A stretch of DNA of 64,000 bases from Bondarzewia mesenterica (GCA_004802705.1 SGPL01000057.1:1-64000), one strand, 5' to 3'; positions 32,453 to 47,213 are shown, counted from the first letter of the stretch. Numbers and translations are program-made. Notes: generated by a model from the letters alone, not told the origin.

Positions 32453-35400
32453 TCACTTGCCCTCAAACATATCACCAACCAGTCCCCGCTCCACCTCTTC
32501 CCAGTCAATGCTCCCTCCGCTCGCATATACACTCTCATAACTTGCGATACTCACTCTAGAGAAGAAGGGGACAAGATCGCGAATGGAGTCGATTTGACGC
32601 AGGCCATTGAGCATCGGCCGACGCATTGGCCGTTGTTCCGTCGCAGGCAGTGTGATGAATGTATTCGCTCCCGTAGACGAGGAAACTTCCTGTTACCGAG
32701 GGTTCATCAGTAAACGGGGGACTGATTGGCTCATGAAGTTGATTACCTCTGTGACGGGCAGTCTCCCGGCGATCTCTGCCAATTGGTCGAGTATAGCTTC
32801 GGGAATCCAATCGTCAGGATGATATACCGCATCGACGGTGTCCGTGATGAATATCCATTGGTGACTGCACACAGATCAACTTGAGTCCACCTTTCTGCCA
32901 GGAAAGAAGACGCACACTTGGAAATCTTCTGTTTGTAGGACGAACAGGAGATCGAGGAATTTGCACACAGACAAGACCAAGGGCAAATCTTCTGAGCCGT
33001 CGGTTGGGAGTGTCGTCATCAGTTGATCCAATAGCCGGTACTGAACGTCGATTCATCAGCGCAAGAACAAACGTTCGAGAGCTGAATCTCACCATCTCGG
33101 TCAATATGACTGGCCAGAAGCTGACAAGATTGTGCGAGCTGAGACGACACAGCAAGATGCGAATACATAGGTAAACCTCCGCCTGCACAATCGGCGCTGG
33201 CACGTTCCGTAGTACATCAACCAACTTCTCCTGGATCGTTGGTAATGAGGTAAGGAATTGATTCTTCTCGCCGCAGAACAGTGCATAGGATAACCGTCGG
33301 AGGTTTAACGACCGCAGCAGATTCTCGTACTCGCGATTCGTGAAGATGTTGGTCGAGGGTGCCGTTGTCACTTTTGCCTGCAGCAAAGGGTAAACATAGA
33401 GGGATTGACAACAAACACAACCATACCTAGTAGCTCAGGAAACGCAGTTCTGTCTGCGTCGACCAAAGCCTTAGTAATTGACTGGAAACCACGCCCCGCT
33501 TCTGGTAGACTGTTGAAGAATCGGTGATCGTTGAGGATGTCTAGTACCACACTTCGCCAGGCTTTCAGTGCAGCCGATATGTGACTCATCTCCACGATGA
33601 TCTGAAGAATAACCTCATCGATATCCATAGGTCTAAGGAAATATATGATAAAGACACGATGTCCACGTTGATATGATACACGGACCTGGATTTTCCCTTC
33701 ATGGAAGGGGTGACGATGTAGTAGATGATGTTGACGCATGCTGCAGTGACCTTATCATTATCCATGAGATATCTACGCAGATTTGGCAGCGCACTGCCGG
33801 CAATGTATCGATTGATCTGTCCGAACGAAAATGAGATCAAACTTGACGAAGTGGGGGAAAATCACTCGCCTGATCTGTAGTGTCTACACCTGCTGGTGAT
33901 CTTGATGATTGAGGATCGTTTAGCGATACTAGACTGCCGTTCATCTTCTCGTCCAACTTGACATCAGATGCGACTGCAGAACAAAAAAAAATCAAAAGTG
34001 CTCAGTGAAGCAGAGTCAAATGCAAATACCGCGCGGAAGAGGCGAGTCCCGCCCGTTCAAAGTGTCTTTAGTCCCACGCCGGATCCATGAGCTTTGATCA
34101 GAGCTACGGCCAACGGAAAGCACAACAGCGTCCAGTAGCCTCCCAAACGTATCCTAAAGAGAAGTGAGACAAAGTGAGATAAGAGGATCGTTGAATAACT
34201 ACCTGCAGCTCTTTCCGAACTCGTCGATCCTCCATCGCTGTAGTTTGCGTCATTTTATCTGCTAGAACAGAAACACACCTTTGGAAGGAGACAGTTGGAT
34301 GGCGCTCGTTAATTGATCACCCTGCATACATACCTCAGCACGGGAAAGACTTGATTCTTGAAATCCTTGGTGTTGCCGACGACATCCTTAGCAAGCTGAT
34401 GGAAGCGCCCCCAAACCTGAAGAGCCAACGGGCCTTCCAACTGTTGCAAGTATTGCTCCATAAACTGGAACAAAACTCCATCGGACCTGCCTTGTATCAG
34501 ACAGAAGATCATATATGCAGGAGGGTGAACGACTCACAAATTTGGGTTGATGACATGCTTCTTGCCTTTGTCTGATAGACCGGAAACGCGACACGATATG
34601 CTCTCGCACACCATATGCACGACACTTTGCGCACTAGACGTAAGAGCGTCCACCAATTCGAAAGCTGCCTTCTGCGGCTGAGCGTTCTGACACTCGTGAG
34701 TAATGCTTGGCCACATGCTCGTCATTGGTGACATACCTTGTCTTCCCGATTCCAGCAGTCAATGATGCACTCCAGTACCTCAGCTGACTGTACCCGGAAG
34801 AAATGCTCGAACACACGCCGACAACGCAGGCGAGCCTTGTTGTAGATCAATGATAGCGACTCGTCCTTTGGTGTCCGCGACTTCGATTCCGGCCATGACA
34901 TCGTAGACCAAATGCTGTATAATACACGGATACCTTCGTGCAATGAGCGGTATCCGGGTGAGCGCACCTGCAAACATAATACCCAGTCACTGATAATGAC
35001 CGGTAGGAGCTCACGAGGAACGCACTGTTAATTGTTCCTCTGGGCCGCTGGGTGTTGTTTCGGAGCCGAAGACTGTCGTCATCATACCGAGAATGCCAAT
35101 ACTCTCTGAGCCCGACGGCTTCTCAGCAGACACAACATCATCATCTGTCTGTGTCGCATCTGAAGTCGAAAGATTCAAAAGAATCAATCGTTCAAGTGCG
35201 TTGAGCAGCATGATGAATTCTGCGTCAGTTGCAGTCGAATGCAAATCTTGATCTACTCTCTGATCTGCTAGAACCCGATGAATATCGGAAAGACTCATGC
35301 GCAGTTGGCGACCTATGCATTCGCTAAGAGGAGAGACAACTGCCTGTAGAGTCTGTCGGAACTGCGGGACCGTCATGAGTATGAAGTCTAGCCAATGCTG

Positions 35401-38400
35401 CAGCACAGGGCGATTCGATGCTATGGCAATGCCGTCGATGAGAGTCTGTACCAGTAAAGGGTTGACGAAATACATCTGGCCACCAGACTCTTGCGATCCG
35501 TCCCGAGAAGGTGGACGATCTGGCATGTTATCAATTGTGCCAATCTTCGCCATATTGGAAGTGCGTGAGTCTGATGTCGCAGTAGTAGCGGATATCACAG
35601 AGTGAAGGAGGTGAAGTAGCTTGTTCTGGAGGTCGAGACGCTTCATGTGAACGGAGAAGTATAGTTTGCCAATGACGACCGCCTCAATGCTTTCCAGGAC
35701 AAGGGCCTCAACATCACCTCGCGCTACGATAGCTTGGAGAAGGTCAATTGCCGTTGACTGAATGACAGTGTTAACAGGGCGCATTGTCTCAACCCGACCG
35801 TGCTTGCACTCCGACTGCACAAATCTGTGATTTGTCATTGAAACGGTTTATCGTGTCAGTACGTGATAGGGCTGACCTTGACAAGACTTCGATGAGGACG
35901 TCTTGATAACTAGCGTCTGAATGAGCAACTCCAGCTATACAGAAATTAGTGCCAGTGAGACAAAAATTGGCAGGTAACAATTACCAGACTCGACCCGTTC
36001 AATGAGTCCTGCATGATGAGATCGTCGAATAAGGTTCGTTCGAGTAGTCTTGCTGAAACCTTGTCCCCCAAATCGAACAATCGACAGCAATGTTTCCAGC
36101 AGGTAATTGATGTACGATTGATCGAACGGTCGCTCGTAGGAGAAGTCCTGGAGCTCCTTTCCATTGAGCTTGGATACCGAAGGCGTTCGATGCATTGCCG
36201 GATCCAATAAGTCGAAAAGGATAGGGTCCAATGCTCTGGGGAAGAATTAGCAGCGTGTGGCAAACGACTGAGAGGTGCGTACCGAAGATATGATTTCAAG
36301 CTACAACGCATCCAGGTTTCTCCAATTCGACGAAGATTCGGATCATCGTTCTTCAAAGTATCGAGGACGATCATCATGGGAACCTTGAAACGAAAACCAG
36401 GCAGCGTATTATCCTCTATGAATGCATGATCAGTTACGCTCTACTTATGAACCAATGTTGAGGTCTCACCCGTTAATCTCCAAAATACTCCGAAAGCCTC
36501 GTATGAGTCTTGCACGTTTTCGCGATTCTGGCGAAGTAAGGCTTTGTGCTATGATAGACTCGACATAGGGACGGTTGGTCACGTTCTCCAGAGCCCATAT
36601 GAGATTCACAGTGTGTGCATGGTATACGGTATAGTTTGGACGGAGGTATTTGAATAGCTGTTTACATGAGTCATGCGTCTGAGGACGGAGAATAATCATT
36701 AGAGAGCTCCACGTACCGTGTCAACCATCTTGAACATGACATGGCGTGACTGAACAGAAATATTGGGCTCTAGTCCTGTCAACTGTTGCAACCCGACGGC
36801 CAGAGTAACAACCCGGTCAACGATCACAAAAGTCGTGCTCTGAAACAGAAAAGACAAGATTTCTATCAAATGAAATGGAAAAAACACGCGCATACAATTC
36901 ACCTCATGCTCCACTGCCATCAAAATGACAGAAAGCCATCCCACTGGGTCCCAATTCACCTTGACCTTAATATCGTCGCTTTCACCAATGCGGTCAGCAA
37001 GCTTGTTCAAAAGAACGAGAGATTGGAGGAAAATGTCGCGCAGTAACGGGGTCTTTTCCATTTTCCTGAATAATGCCTTGGCACAAATCATACTAAAGCC
37101 AGCGAGATCTTCAAACACCGTGATGAGCGGCGCAGCAAATGACTTCCTTTCGCTCGCCATATCCACAGAAAGCTCAATTCCGTAGAAGGCTCGCGCAAAA
37201 GAGCATGGTCCCGTAGGGTTAGAGACTGCTGGTGTCGCTGCTGGGAGCTCAGGTGATTGAACAAGTGCCGAGGTGNGGATTTGTTCGATGAGAGTCTGCA
37301 CAAAGTGCATCGCATCCGATATAGCGCACAAGGAAGTCTTTGGGACATTCCCTGACATTTGGTACTGAATCGGGAATAAGTTCTTTGAGATATACGAGGA
37401 TAGATATGAAGTATTTACTCTCAAGGCCTCTATGATTGCAGCGAGTACGATTGGCAAGTGCAGAGTCTGGATCTCGTCATCTCGAACCTGAAAGGTTGTG
37501 AGTACGAATTGTGCCAGTCGGATAGTCTGCAAGTTTTAGAGTCAGTCGTGTCGAAGTAGAATAGATTGTGGAATCGTGATGCGCGCCTCGTAATGCGTCC
37601 CATCTCCGACAATTTCAGATAAAATGGCTGCTAAGAGCTGCTTCCAGACGATACGTGGTTCGACGGCCTCGTACAAGGTGCTTGCGGTCATAACCATCTA
37701 AGATTATGATAAGGAAAGTGCATGTGAATCAAATCTATGACTCGTACATCTTCGCCGGTATCTGGGCCGGATTCGATGGCCTTTTTAAGAGCTTTGAATA
37801 CGTCAAGGATCAATATCTCGGTCAGCGGGCCACCAACTTCCCATTTATCTAGGAGGGAGATAAAAATCTTAAACGGCCGTGACTCTGAGTACTCGGTCGA
37901 TGGAGAAAACATTTCATCCTAATCAGAAGTCATTGATTGCGGGCGCTTGCATGGCGTTATGATCACGTACCCTTAATGTAGACCGCAACAGCTCGAGGGC
38001 GTTTTGACTTTAAGTACTGGACTTGGTGTTCACTGTTCTCGTCAGGACCCAAAAGCCAAGTATACAGACGTCGGTTGAGGGAGAGATCTCTGCGCATCAC
38101 GACGCTAGTAGCGGTGCGCATCAGGATCGCACGGTCCTCGGCAGATGCGTTCCGCACAGCCGCATTGTCTACACGAAGAGACTGTAGTAGTAAGTCGAGC
38201 GCGCCTCGTCGCACAAGGAGATTATCGTCTTCGAGCGCTGCGGCGAAGGCACGAATCATGAGGCCGATGTCACGACCCACGATTGACGTGATATCTATGC
38301 ATCTGTCGCATCAGCCGCGGTATTGTCACGCCTCAAAACATGACGTACACACCTTCGTCGTCGTTGAGACGGGGAAGTCGGCGAGCGAGAAAGTTTAGAG

Positions 38401-39337
38401 ATGTTCCACGGGCAGAAGGTGTCGTCAGCATGACAAGCCAGATGTTCTGAAGGAAGAATGAAGGCGAGACTGTTCCGGAAAGACGATCTAGGAGACTCAA
38501 GACCTAGAGGAGACAGTCAAGAACGACACAGATGGACGACACGTATCCGAACCTTGTCGAAGAATTCCCCAGTCTCCTCCTCCAGCCCCGGAAGCAGACC
38601 GAGAATAAACGATTTCATGATTGGTCGTAAGCCCGCTTGAAGCGGTAGGAAATAAGTGTCGTAAAGATTCAGAAGGGTTGGCTGCAAATTCGGTTGGCGG
38701 TAAGCTAACGCCTTGACCAGTAGCCACTCACGTACCTTGACGGACGTAGAGGCGTATTCGAAGAAAGGAAATAATCCGGATGCCCAGAGCGCGAGGTCGC
38801 GCTTCAAGCCTTCCGACTAAAAGGCATCAGCTATTGGCTAAACGAAAGGTGACCAACGGCATACCCCTACGACCGCGAGGATATGAGAATAGACATCCAA
38901 GGCTCTCTGGTGGACCCCACTGGGTAATGCGGGGTTGAGGCATTGCGACAATCGTTTGGAGACGACAATCTTTCGAGGGATCTCCTTAAACTGCATGTAA
39001 GCCTGAAACGTCTGCACACAAGCCCTTGCGTTCAGCCAGCGCTCTCGACATGAAACTGCGAGACTTGCACGCACCTTCAGCAACTGTTTCAGGAAGGCGA
39101 TGAAGTCGGCCCACTCGTGTACATTGTCGAACGAGTTGAGAGATTTCTCCACTTGCTGCGTGTATTTCTTGTACTTTGGGTCGGAAGCATATGCCTGTTG
39201 AAGAGCAGCTATCTCATATATTATGTTACACCGTCAGAAGTCGTGAATATCACCCAACACGTACTGCGATTGCTGACCCTGTCCGTGATGCGCGTGGAGG
39301 ACGTAATCACAGTGCGATCTGTGCTCTGTAATGCCAT
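32453..39337 (-). CDS. DOP1: DOP1 (Dopey), endosome/Golgi trafficking and Mon2-partner protein
   Basis: Very large leucine-rich, helical protein that works with Mon2 and the Neo1 flippase in Golgi-endosome traffic. Exon 1 starts at ATG 39337 (MALQSTDRTVITS); a 57-nt intron then leads to ALQQAYASDPKYKKYTQQVE and KSLNSFDNVHEWADFIAFLK, the signature of the Dopey N-terminal domain. Conserved blocks follow: VSKRLSQCLNPALPSGVHQR, ALDVYSHILAVVG, LALWASGLFPFFEYAS, QAGLRPIMKSFILGLLPGLE, FFLQNIWLVMLTTPSARG and GLMIRAFAAALEDDNLLVRR, GALDLLLQ. The rest is helical with about 25 short introns. The C-terminal exons read FWPVILTEM, HQWIFITDTVDAVYHPDDW, LNGLRQIDSIRDLVPFFSRV and end MFEGK, TGA 32453-32455. I estimate 1,750-1,850 residues. 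One undetermined base at 37276. No stop breaks the conserved blocks. Confidence 0.93.
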
Positions 39338-39590
39338 GGGTCTGTCCCAGAGTCATGCGATGCGCCTGCGCTCAAAGTCGTCGTGGGGGAGAAGGGTAGG
39401 TACTGTTATGTACGGGTCGGCCGTCGTGCAGCGCTTCAATACACTTAGCGTAGGGTTAGGGTCTTATAGATCTTGCTATAGAAATCTGTTATCCGAGGTA
39501 ACTTAACTGTGACTGGGAACTCCCATAGCTTAACAGTACAGTATTTCACGAGCTAATGTCTGGAAGTCATTCTCAGCGACAGCGACCACT
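39338..39590. promoter_or_regulatory. Divergent promoter with a telobox-like motif
   Basis: 253 bp between DOP1 and the GFA gene. TAGGGTTAGGGT at 39451-39462 is almost two units of the fungal telomere repeat TTAGGG. In other eukaryotes single such boxes act as promoter elements; here the role is inferred from position. Confidence 0.5.
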
Positions 39591-40122
39591 ATGTCCAGTG
39601 TCATATCACCACAAGACCCTTTACAGGGCGGTTGTTATTGCGGCGCAATCTCCTACGCTATATCAGCCCCACCTGCGATGAGCGCTTTCTGTCATTGCAC
39701 ACAATGTCAGAAGTTAAACGGTGCGCACAGCGTAAGGTCTGAATCTTCTGCGATCTTCTTCATGTTCCTGGAATACAGCATGCCCATTTATCCACACAAT
39801 TCATTTCGATGCATCGAGCTTCACCTGGACGCATGCACCACCACATGATTCACGTCTTGACGCGTTCGTTAACCCGTCAAAGCCGTGGAAGACACGCTTT
39901 CGGTGCAAGACTTGCGGGTGCACCGTTGCCTCGAGAAATGCGAAGACGAATAGAATTAGTGTGTGGGGCGCACAGCTAGCTAGAGACGATGATGGAAAGA
40001 TCAGGAGATGGAATGAGGTCAATCCAACGGCGCATATTTTCTATGGGACAAGGATGTTGGACGTCGATGACGGGCTGGGGAAATGGGAAGGATACGAAGA
40101 TCAGTCTGAAAGAATTCTCTGA
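39591..40122 (+). CDS. GFA/CENP-V-domain zinc protein
   Basis: Member of the glutathione-dependent formaldehyde-activating (GFA) fold; most fungal members have unknown substrates. The zinc ligands are all present: GGCYCGAISY, FCHCTQCQKLN and, near the end, FRCKTCGCTVASRN. A single intron begins at GTGCGC just after KLN (about 39719) and ends at TACAG before 39779, giving NACPFIHTIHFDASSFTW, which matches the NGCPFxHTIxF type block. The C-terminus reads ISVWGAQLARDDDGKIRRWN, AHIFYGTRMLDVDDGLGKWE and ends at TGA 40120-40122. About 157 residues. Reading through the intron would stop early after 85 codons. Promoter shared with DOP1. Confidence 0.88.
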
Positions 40123-40344
40123 AAAAACGGTTTCACAGAACATAGATTTTCTTGACAAACAACAACATTATTATTCGAAAGCTGCTAATAAGTGGTCAAA
40201 GCGTCCGTATGCAGTTCGTAAAGTGTCCGTGAAAGTCACCCATGAAAAAGCCCCACTAAATGTGCAAGTTCGAGTATAGTAGAGCAATTAGTCAAGTGAG
40301 TCCATCATCACAGTTCGTTGATCATGGTTCAAGCTGAAAGCCTT

Positions 40345-41157
40345 CTAATTGCAGTTGAAATAGTTGCCGGGAATAACGTTTAGGCAGCCTTGTGTATCTA
40401 GAAACGCTAGATGTCAGCACTGCGAAATGAAGTGGAGAGGTAAAATAACCAACCTTTGTTAGTCGGGCAGTCGGCGGGATCGTCGCAGCATTTGATGCAT
40501 GCACGATTTCCGCCAGGCTCAACCAATTCTACATAGTGGTTATATCTGTAGAAGACGGTGATCGTTTCAGCTGGGTCCATTCAAAGGGTAGACAGATAAT
40601 GTTGCGTACCCAAGGCAAACTGAGCCAGCTGGGTTACCATGTCCGCCCGCGCCACCACTAGAATCGTACTGGCCTCCATCATCGTTGGCATTTAAGCGGC
40701 TAAGATGACTTGGCCTGATGCATCCAGTGACTGTGGTCTCGAGTCAGTATGAAGATCAGAGAGAAGGCATTGTTCAAAAACATACGTTGCGCATAGCGTT
40801 GACCATTCTTGCCCTTCCCACTTTTAAACGCGATATTGCTCCAGAAATCGGCGGGAAGCTGACCCTGTTGGCTCGAATATCGCCCTGCAGGTGTGCAATA
40901 CGTCTTCATACCTCCGGGATGCTCGCTATCGCCAATATCTGTGTGCGGATCGCGGGGCATAATCATACTGGCGAACTACAGGTCAGAAGCAGAAAATGAG
41001 GCAAGAACACCTGTCCTTACCAGTGCTTCGCTGCGCTGGTGACGTAAACGATGTTTTGAACATCCTGACGAGCATGCAAAATATCAGGACCGCTGGGCGA
41101 CGCCACGGCAGAGAGAACGGACGCGAAGAAGAAAGTTGTCAATAGATCGCGGAACAT
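40345..41157 (-). CDS. Small secreted cysteine-rich protein, unknown function
   Basis: The start at 41157 gives a signal peptide (MFRDLLTTFFFASVLSAVA) and a propeptide-like stretch with ILHARQ. The mature part reads DVQNIVYVTSAAKHW, FASMIMPRDPHTDIGDSEHP, KTYCTPAGRYSSQQGQLPAD, FWSNIAFKSGKGKNGQRYAQ, then TGCIRPSHLSRLNANDDGGQ. A Cys-rich end follows: GSVCLGYNHYVELVEP, NRACIKCCDDPADCPTNK, GCLNVIPGNYFNCN. Eight or more cysteines, paired CC included, point to a disulphide-rich extracellular protein. About 190 residues, three or four introns, TAG at 40345-40347. I do not recognise a catalytic motif. Similar small secreted proteins are common in mushrooms. Confidence 0.8.
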
Positions 41158-42106
41158 AGTGCTCAAATAGAAAATGCAGATAAGTAAGGAGGAGATGGAT
41201 ATTTCTCTTATAAGTCGTGGAGGAGAGGCTAGGAGCAGGGTCCATGAGTCGAACGCGCGTCCATTTTATGGTGGACATTATCGGGCATTTATGACCGCAG
41301 ATTATTCGTAGATCCGACACTGTCCGACATCGCGAGTCGGTCAGCTGAGGGCGCGTCTGGGCGCTTGGGCGCATGAACGCTGGTGGATCTAGTAAAGGTG
41401 CAGATGACGTTGACAACGAAATACTGCCAAGGCTTCCCATAGCCGCTCTTTGGCCCGGCAGCGGTGAACGCTACGTCCATATTCCGAACGAGGCGCTCCA
41501 CATGCGCGCGGGTTACTTCGATCGCAATCCATGTATGCGAGTAGAACGGACACCCGGGTGCAAGATGGGATTATACGGCTGAACATGCGCACGTACAGTA
41601 GGATCGTCATCGAAGAAAAACGGCAGTTTCTATACCGTTCGAAAAATTTCAGGTTGGACTGTGACAGACACAGGGCAACTAGTCCACATTCTGACATGGA
41701 AAGTGAAGTCATAGCGGTCAGAGCAAAGTCAGAGAGTCGAGAATGGCATCACACGAGATCGCACGAGGAGTTTCGGGGGAGAAGGAATACAAGCCTGGAA
41801 CAAAGTTGGTTGTCCTCTGCGGTCCTAGACAGGAGAGAAGTCGAGGGCGTCAATATTCAGCGTGTTGAATCTTTAACTGCAAACCACCACGTAGCACAAA
41901 TTTTACGGGAATGTACAACGATGAGTGTTGCATTAACCTGGATGGACTGCGCTGAAGAGAAGGATCCAACTTGTTCGAGTCGGACGTCTGGACAGTAAGT
42001 GTTGAAACGTTTGACCGATCATATACTGCTTACGTCAAATCTTCCTCGGACAGTCACGAATCACAACGCCACAGAGACTCGAGGCCGAGCACGCCTCGAT
42101 CTTGAA
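41158..42106. other. Divergent intergenic region, one unassigned ORF
   Basis: 949 bp between the secreted protein and the acidic nuclear protein. An ATG-started + frame of 155 codons (41531-41998) is open but highly charged, without motifs or signal, and ends just before the next gene. I regard it as a probable chance frame or upstream ORF. Confidence 0.35.
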
Positions 42107-43591
42107 ATGTTCCGCGCCTCGCCCTGGATTAGCTACGACCCTGCTTCCGGTGAACCACTAGTTGAAGAAACCGAGCTCTCACAGCAGCCACAAGACATGG
42201 ACGAGGACGTAGACATGGATGCCCCCCAAATCTCTACTCTCCGCGAAGAGGATAGTCCACCGCCAAATTCCTCTCCGTCCCACACAGGTAAATTCCGCGT
42301 GAAACTACTTGTCAACGAGATGAAGCCTGGGACGAAGTTCATTACTTTCAATGGCGAAACGGGTGAGGAGGCTGGAGAAACTGATGAGGCCGATGAAGAG
42401 GAGGATGAAGTTGAAGATGATGAAGAGGACCAGCTCATCGACGACGATGACGAAGATATCAGCTCTAATCCAGTGACACCAGGGCCTCTAGGCGCTGGGT
42501 TATCCGCGCGTGGAGCTGCACCGTCGACACGGGGAAAAGTCAAGGGAGCTCGCAAACGTAAAGGACGAGCGGGTGCGCCAGATCCCGCACCCTTGATGAC
42601 TGCATTTGAAGTATCTCCGTCAGAAAACCATCCCACTCGACTGTCGCCCTCAAGAGATGTCCCGGATGTTGTACAGCCTGAGGCGCTGCCTCACACTACT
42701 GCATCCCTTTCCAAGAAGGTCGTTCCAAAGGGTACGACGGCAGCACAACGAGCACCTCGCAAAAGTGGAACAAAGTATTTCATTGCCATTCGCAGGCTCT
42801 GTATCATCACGAATAACTAGTATCTCCAGGATAAAAACTACCATTCTCATCCCCCCGTTCAATGATACTGCGGAACTTAGTGAAGGTAAGCGTCAAAGCC
42901 TTCTGAACGAGCTATCATCAAAGATCACCTGCCAGGTTATACTGGAACGGCGCCTTCTTCGCCAACATACCAAGAGGCCCGCACACCTGAGCGTGAAAAT
43001 GCACCAGTATCAATTCCGTCCGGCGTTCCACAGCTAGAGGAGTTCAATCTCGACTCCGTCCCTCTTCCCCGATACCCCCTTCCGTCGAAACCATTCCACG
43101 TCCAACCACCTCTGAAGATCGGTACTGGCTATGCACCCCTTATACCGCTTGACCGCTCCGGCAAGAAGGTCCGTCACTGGCGCACAGCGAACCGCGAAAT
43201 TCGCGGCATCGCAGGCGGCCGGTGGTTTGCGCGCTCATGGGTGGGGGACAAAGACTCAGAACTGGCGTCCGCTGCAGCTGCTGCCACAGCGGCGACACAG
43301 CAAGCGGCTGCAGTTTTAGAGAGCGAGAAACTTGCAGCTGGCTCGGCACCGCTCACGCTGCCAAAGCTTCCTACGCTCTCATTGTCGGCGCCGCCAGCTG
43401 GGAGAGGTTCTGGTAAGACGAAGGCCAGTAAGGCGGAGACGACTGCATCCACTGCAGCTTCCTCTCGCTCGGGTTCCGCTGGACCTGATTCGGTTAGCGT
43501 CACTCCGGTGGTTCGTGCGCCGACACGAAAGAAATCTCAGCTGTCTACAGCTATTTCTGAAGTAGACAGAGAGATAGAGTTGCTTTCTTGA
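42107..43591 (+). CDS. Acidic nuclear protein, unknown function (possible chromatin-complex subunit)
   Basis: Three exons. Exon 1 from ATG 42107: MFRASPWISYDPASGEPL, a conserved-looking FRVKLLVNEMKPGTKFITFN, a long Asp/Glu tract (about 42370-42470), and a basic patch (KGARKRKGRAG). A 54-nt intron (about 42777-42830) leads to ISRIKTTILIPPFNDTAE; a second intron (about 42885-42932) leads to YTGTAPSSPTYQEARTPERE. Exon 3 has PLPRYPLPSKPFHVQPPLKI, GKKVRHWRTANREIRGIAGG and RWFARSWVGDKDSELAS, then an Ala/Ser-rich end at 43591. Acidic tracts, basic patches and tryptophan-rich blocks suggest a nuclear complex subunit. I considered INO80 subunits but could not match a family. About 455 residues. Confidence 0.7.
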
Positions 43592-44136
43592 CAGGCCGTT
43601 GGTGTCCTTTGTAGTACCTCTTGTCTCCTCTTTTTTTTCTTCAGCTCTTACCAGCTTCCATAGCAGATTGCGACTGGCCAGAGAGACATTATTAGCTTCG
43701 TTGGTGTGCTCTATTCAGCCGATACCCATTTTCGGTGAATCATTTCATCTCCATTATGCCTTTGTCCGCAGCTGGCGTCGTCATGAATAAAGACTAGTTA
43801 TTCCAATACTTTCATTCAACAACAAGAAGGAAACATATCCGTCGGTTTGTCTGGGTGTGTATAATTTGAGCAATCCAGTCATCCTGCAAAAATCTCGACT
43901 TTCGTTACGTAATCAGGTGTAGCCGGCCGACATCTTCCGCCCAAGGCGACTTGTGCAGCCAACTCACGTTCATATATTTCCCGCCCTCGTCTCTCTACCG
44001 GTGCGTTGCTTTCTGCTCAAATCTATCGACTATATCTGAACCACTTCTTTTAACTTGACGTTATCAGGACCCAATCCTTGAAGGATAGTTCCGACAATCC
44101 TCTCACTCGACCGGTCGGTTAGAAAAAGGTGACACA
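43592..44136 (+). other. Intergenic, no gene recognised
   Basis: 545 bp between two + genes: 3' flank of the acidic protein, then T- and C-rich promoter sequence of the ATP synthase subunit gene (about 43980-44090). No frame of note. Confidence 0.5.
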
Positions 44137-44705
44137 ATGGTCTCCTCTACTGTCAACGTGCGTCGCTCGCGTATCATTATCTATGCTCTTCATCGTTTAT
44201 ATTATGTTCCGCGAATGATAGGTTGTCAGATACACCGCTCTCCTGTCCGGAGTGTTCTATGGCATCGCCCACCGTCGGTCACTACAAAAAGCACACGACG
44301 AGGAGAAGGCGCGTCACGCCATACATGAACGAGAAACCCTGATTGTACAGGCGAAGGAAGCGTGGAAGCAGAAGCAAGAAAGCAATAAGGGTGGTGGTGA
44401 GTCGCTTTTCCCGAGTGTCGCGTTCATTCGTTGCTCTTCTGTTGCCGAAACACGGACGTCTCGTTGGACACCCTATCTCCCAACCCACGTCATTGTCTGC
44501 GAAGGTATCATCTACGTATTAAATTTTCAACTATTCTATCTTTGGTGGGAAGGATAGCGTGCGCTGCAAATACCTTTCTTTCTCTGTCCTATGTCGCATC
44601 CCTGTCATGCTGACCTCTTTGATTGTCGCAGTTGTCACTGACCCAGAAGATCCTCGATTCGACCTTGAGAAGCTTTTGGCGAAGTGGGAGAGCGATTCGA
44701 AATAG
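44137..44705 (+). CDS. TIM11: F1Fo-ATP synthase subunit e
   Basis: Small inner-membrane subunit needed for ATP synthase dimers and cristae shape. Exon 1 is MVSSTVN; an intron (from 44158, GTGCGT) leads to VVRYTALLSGVFYGIAHRRS, a membrane helix with the G-x-x-x-G spacing used for dimer contacts (GVFYG). Then LQKAHDEEKARHAIHERETL, QAKEAWKQKQE, a second and longer intron (44399 to about 44630), and VVTDPEDPRFDLEKLLAKWE to TAG 44703-44705. About 92 residues, normal for the family. Confidence 0.9.
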
Positions 44706-45083
44706 TCGCATGTCCTCTAGTGCATACGTTATGTTAATATAGAGCGTTCGTTGGGGACTGCACTCATATTCTGACGCTCCCGCCCTAATACCACGCGTCC
44801 ATTGCCTACTCATCGTGTTTATCTTTATATTCAAACTTCGTCGTGTTCCTTGGAATTGCTCTTACTCTGGGCGTGATGCATGTGATGTGTTGCGGCGCTG
44901 TTCTGTTCCGAGAGGTCGTGAGAACTTGAAAGCTGTGGACGCGCTTGGAACAGTTTGGAGCTCTCTGTTTGGCGCGTCAGGCGCGTCCCTTCACTTCAAC
45001 AGCTGCCATCACAACATCACTGCTTTACATTCCATTTTTTCCTCCAGCATCTGGAGCTTGTATCTGTGTAAATACAAAACACC
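44706..45083 (+). other. Intergenic, no gene recognised
   Basis: 378 bp of 3' and 5' flanks between the ATP synthase subunit and the WD40 gene, with no notable element. Confidence 0.5.
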
Positions 45084-47016
<1,933 letters not shown>

Positions 47017-47213
47017 ATGAACCTGGCCCGATGAAGTTGACGCTCGATCAATGCGTACTTGGTGATTGCGAGCCTATGGCTTTATGATAGCTGATGGAAT
47101 AATAGAATAACGGATCCAAAGAAGTGTGTGATATACAGTGCGGTAAGCGTACTTGCATGCTCAACCAAACCCTCCGAATGCAAATAGCTCGCGCGAGCCC
47201 ACAGAGGTAAAAA

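Noticed and set aside
41531..41998. 155-codon + frame upstream of the acidic nuclear protein
   Set aside because: Highly charged, no motif, no splice-compatible continuation; kept only as a note in the intergenic entry.
42133..42636. Open - strand frame of 167 codons, very Ser-rich
   Set aside because: It is the antisense of the GAT/GAA-rich acidic tract in the nuclear protein; repeats of this type create open frames on both strands.
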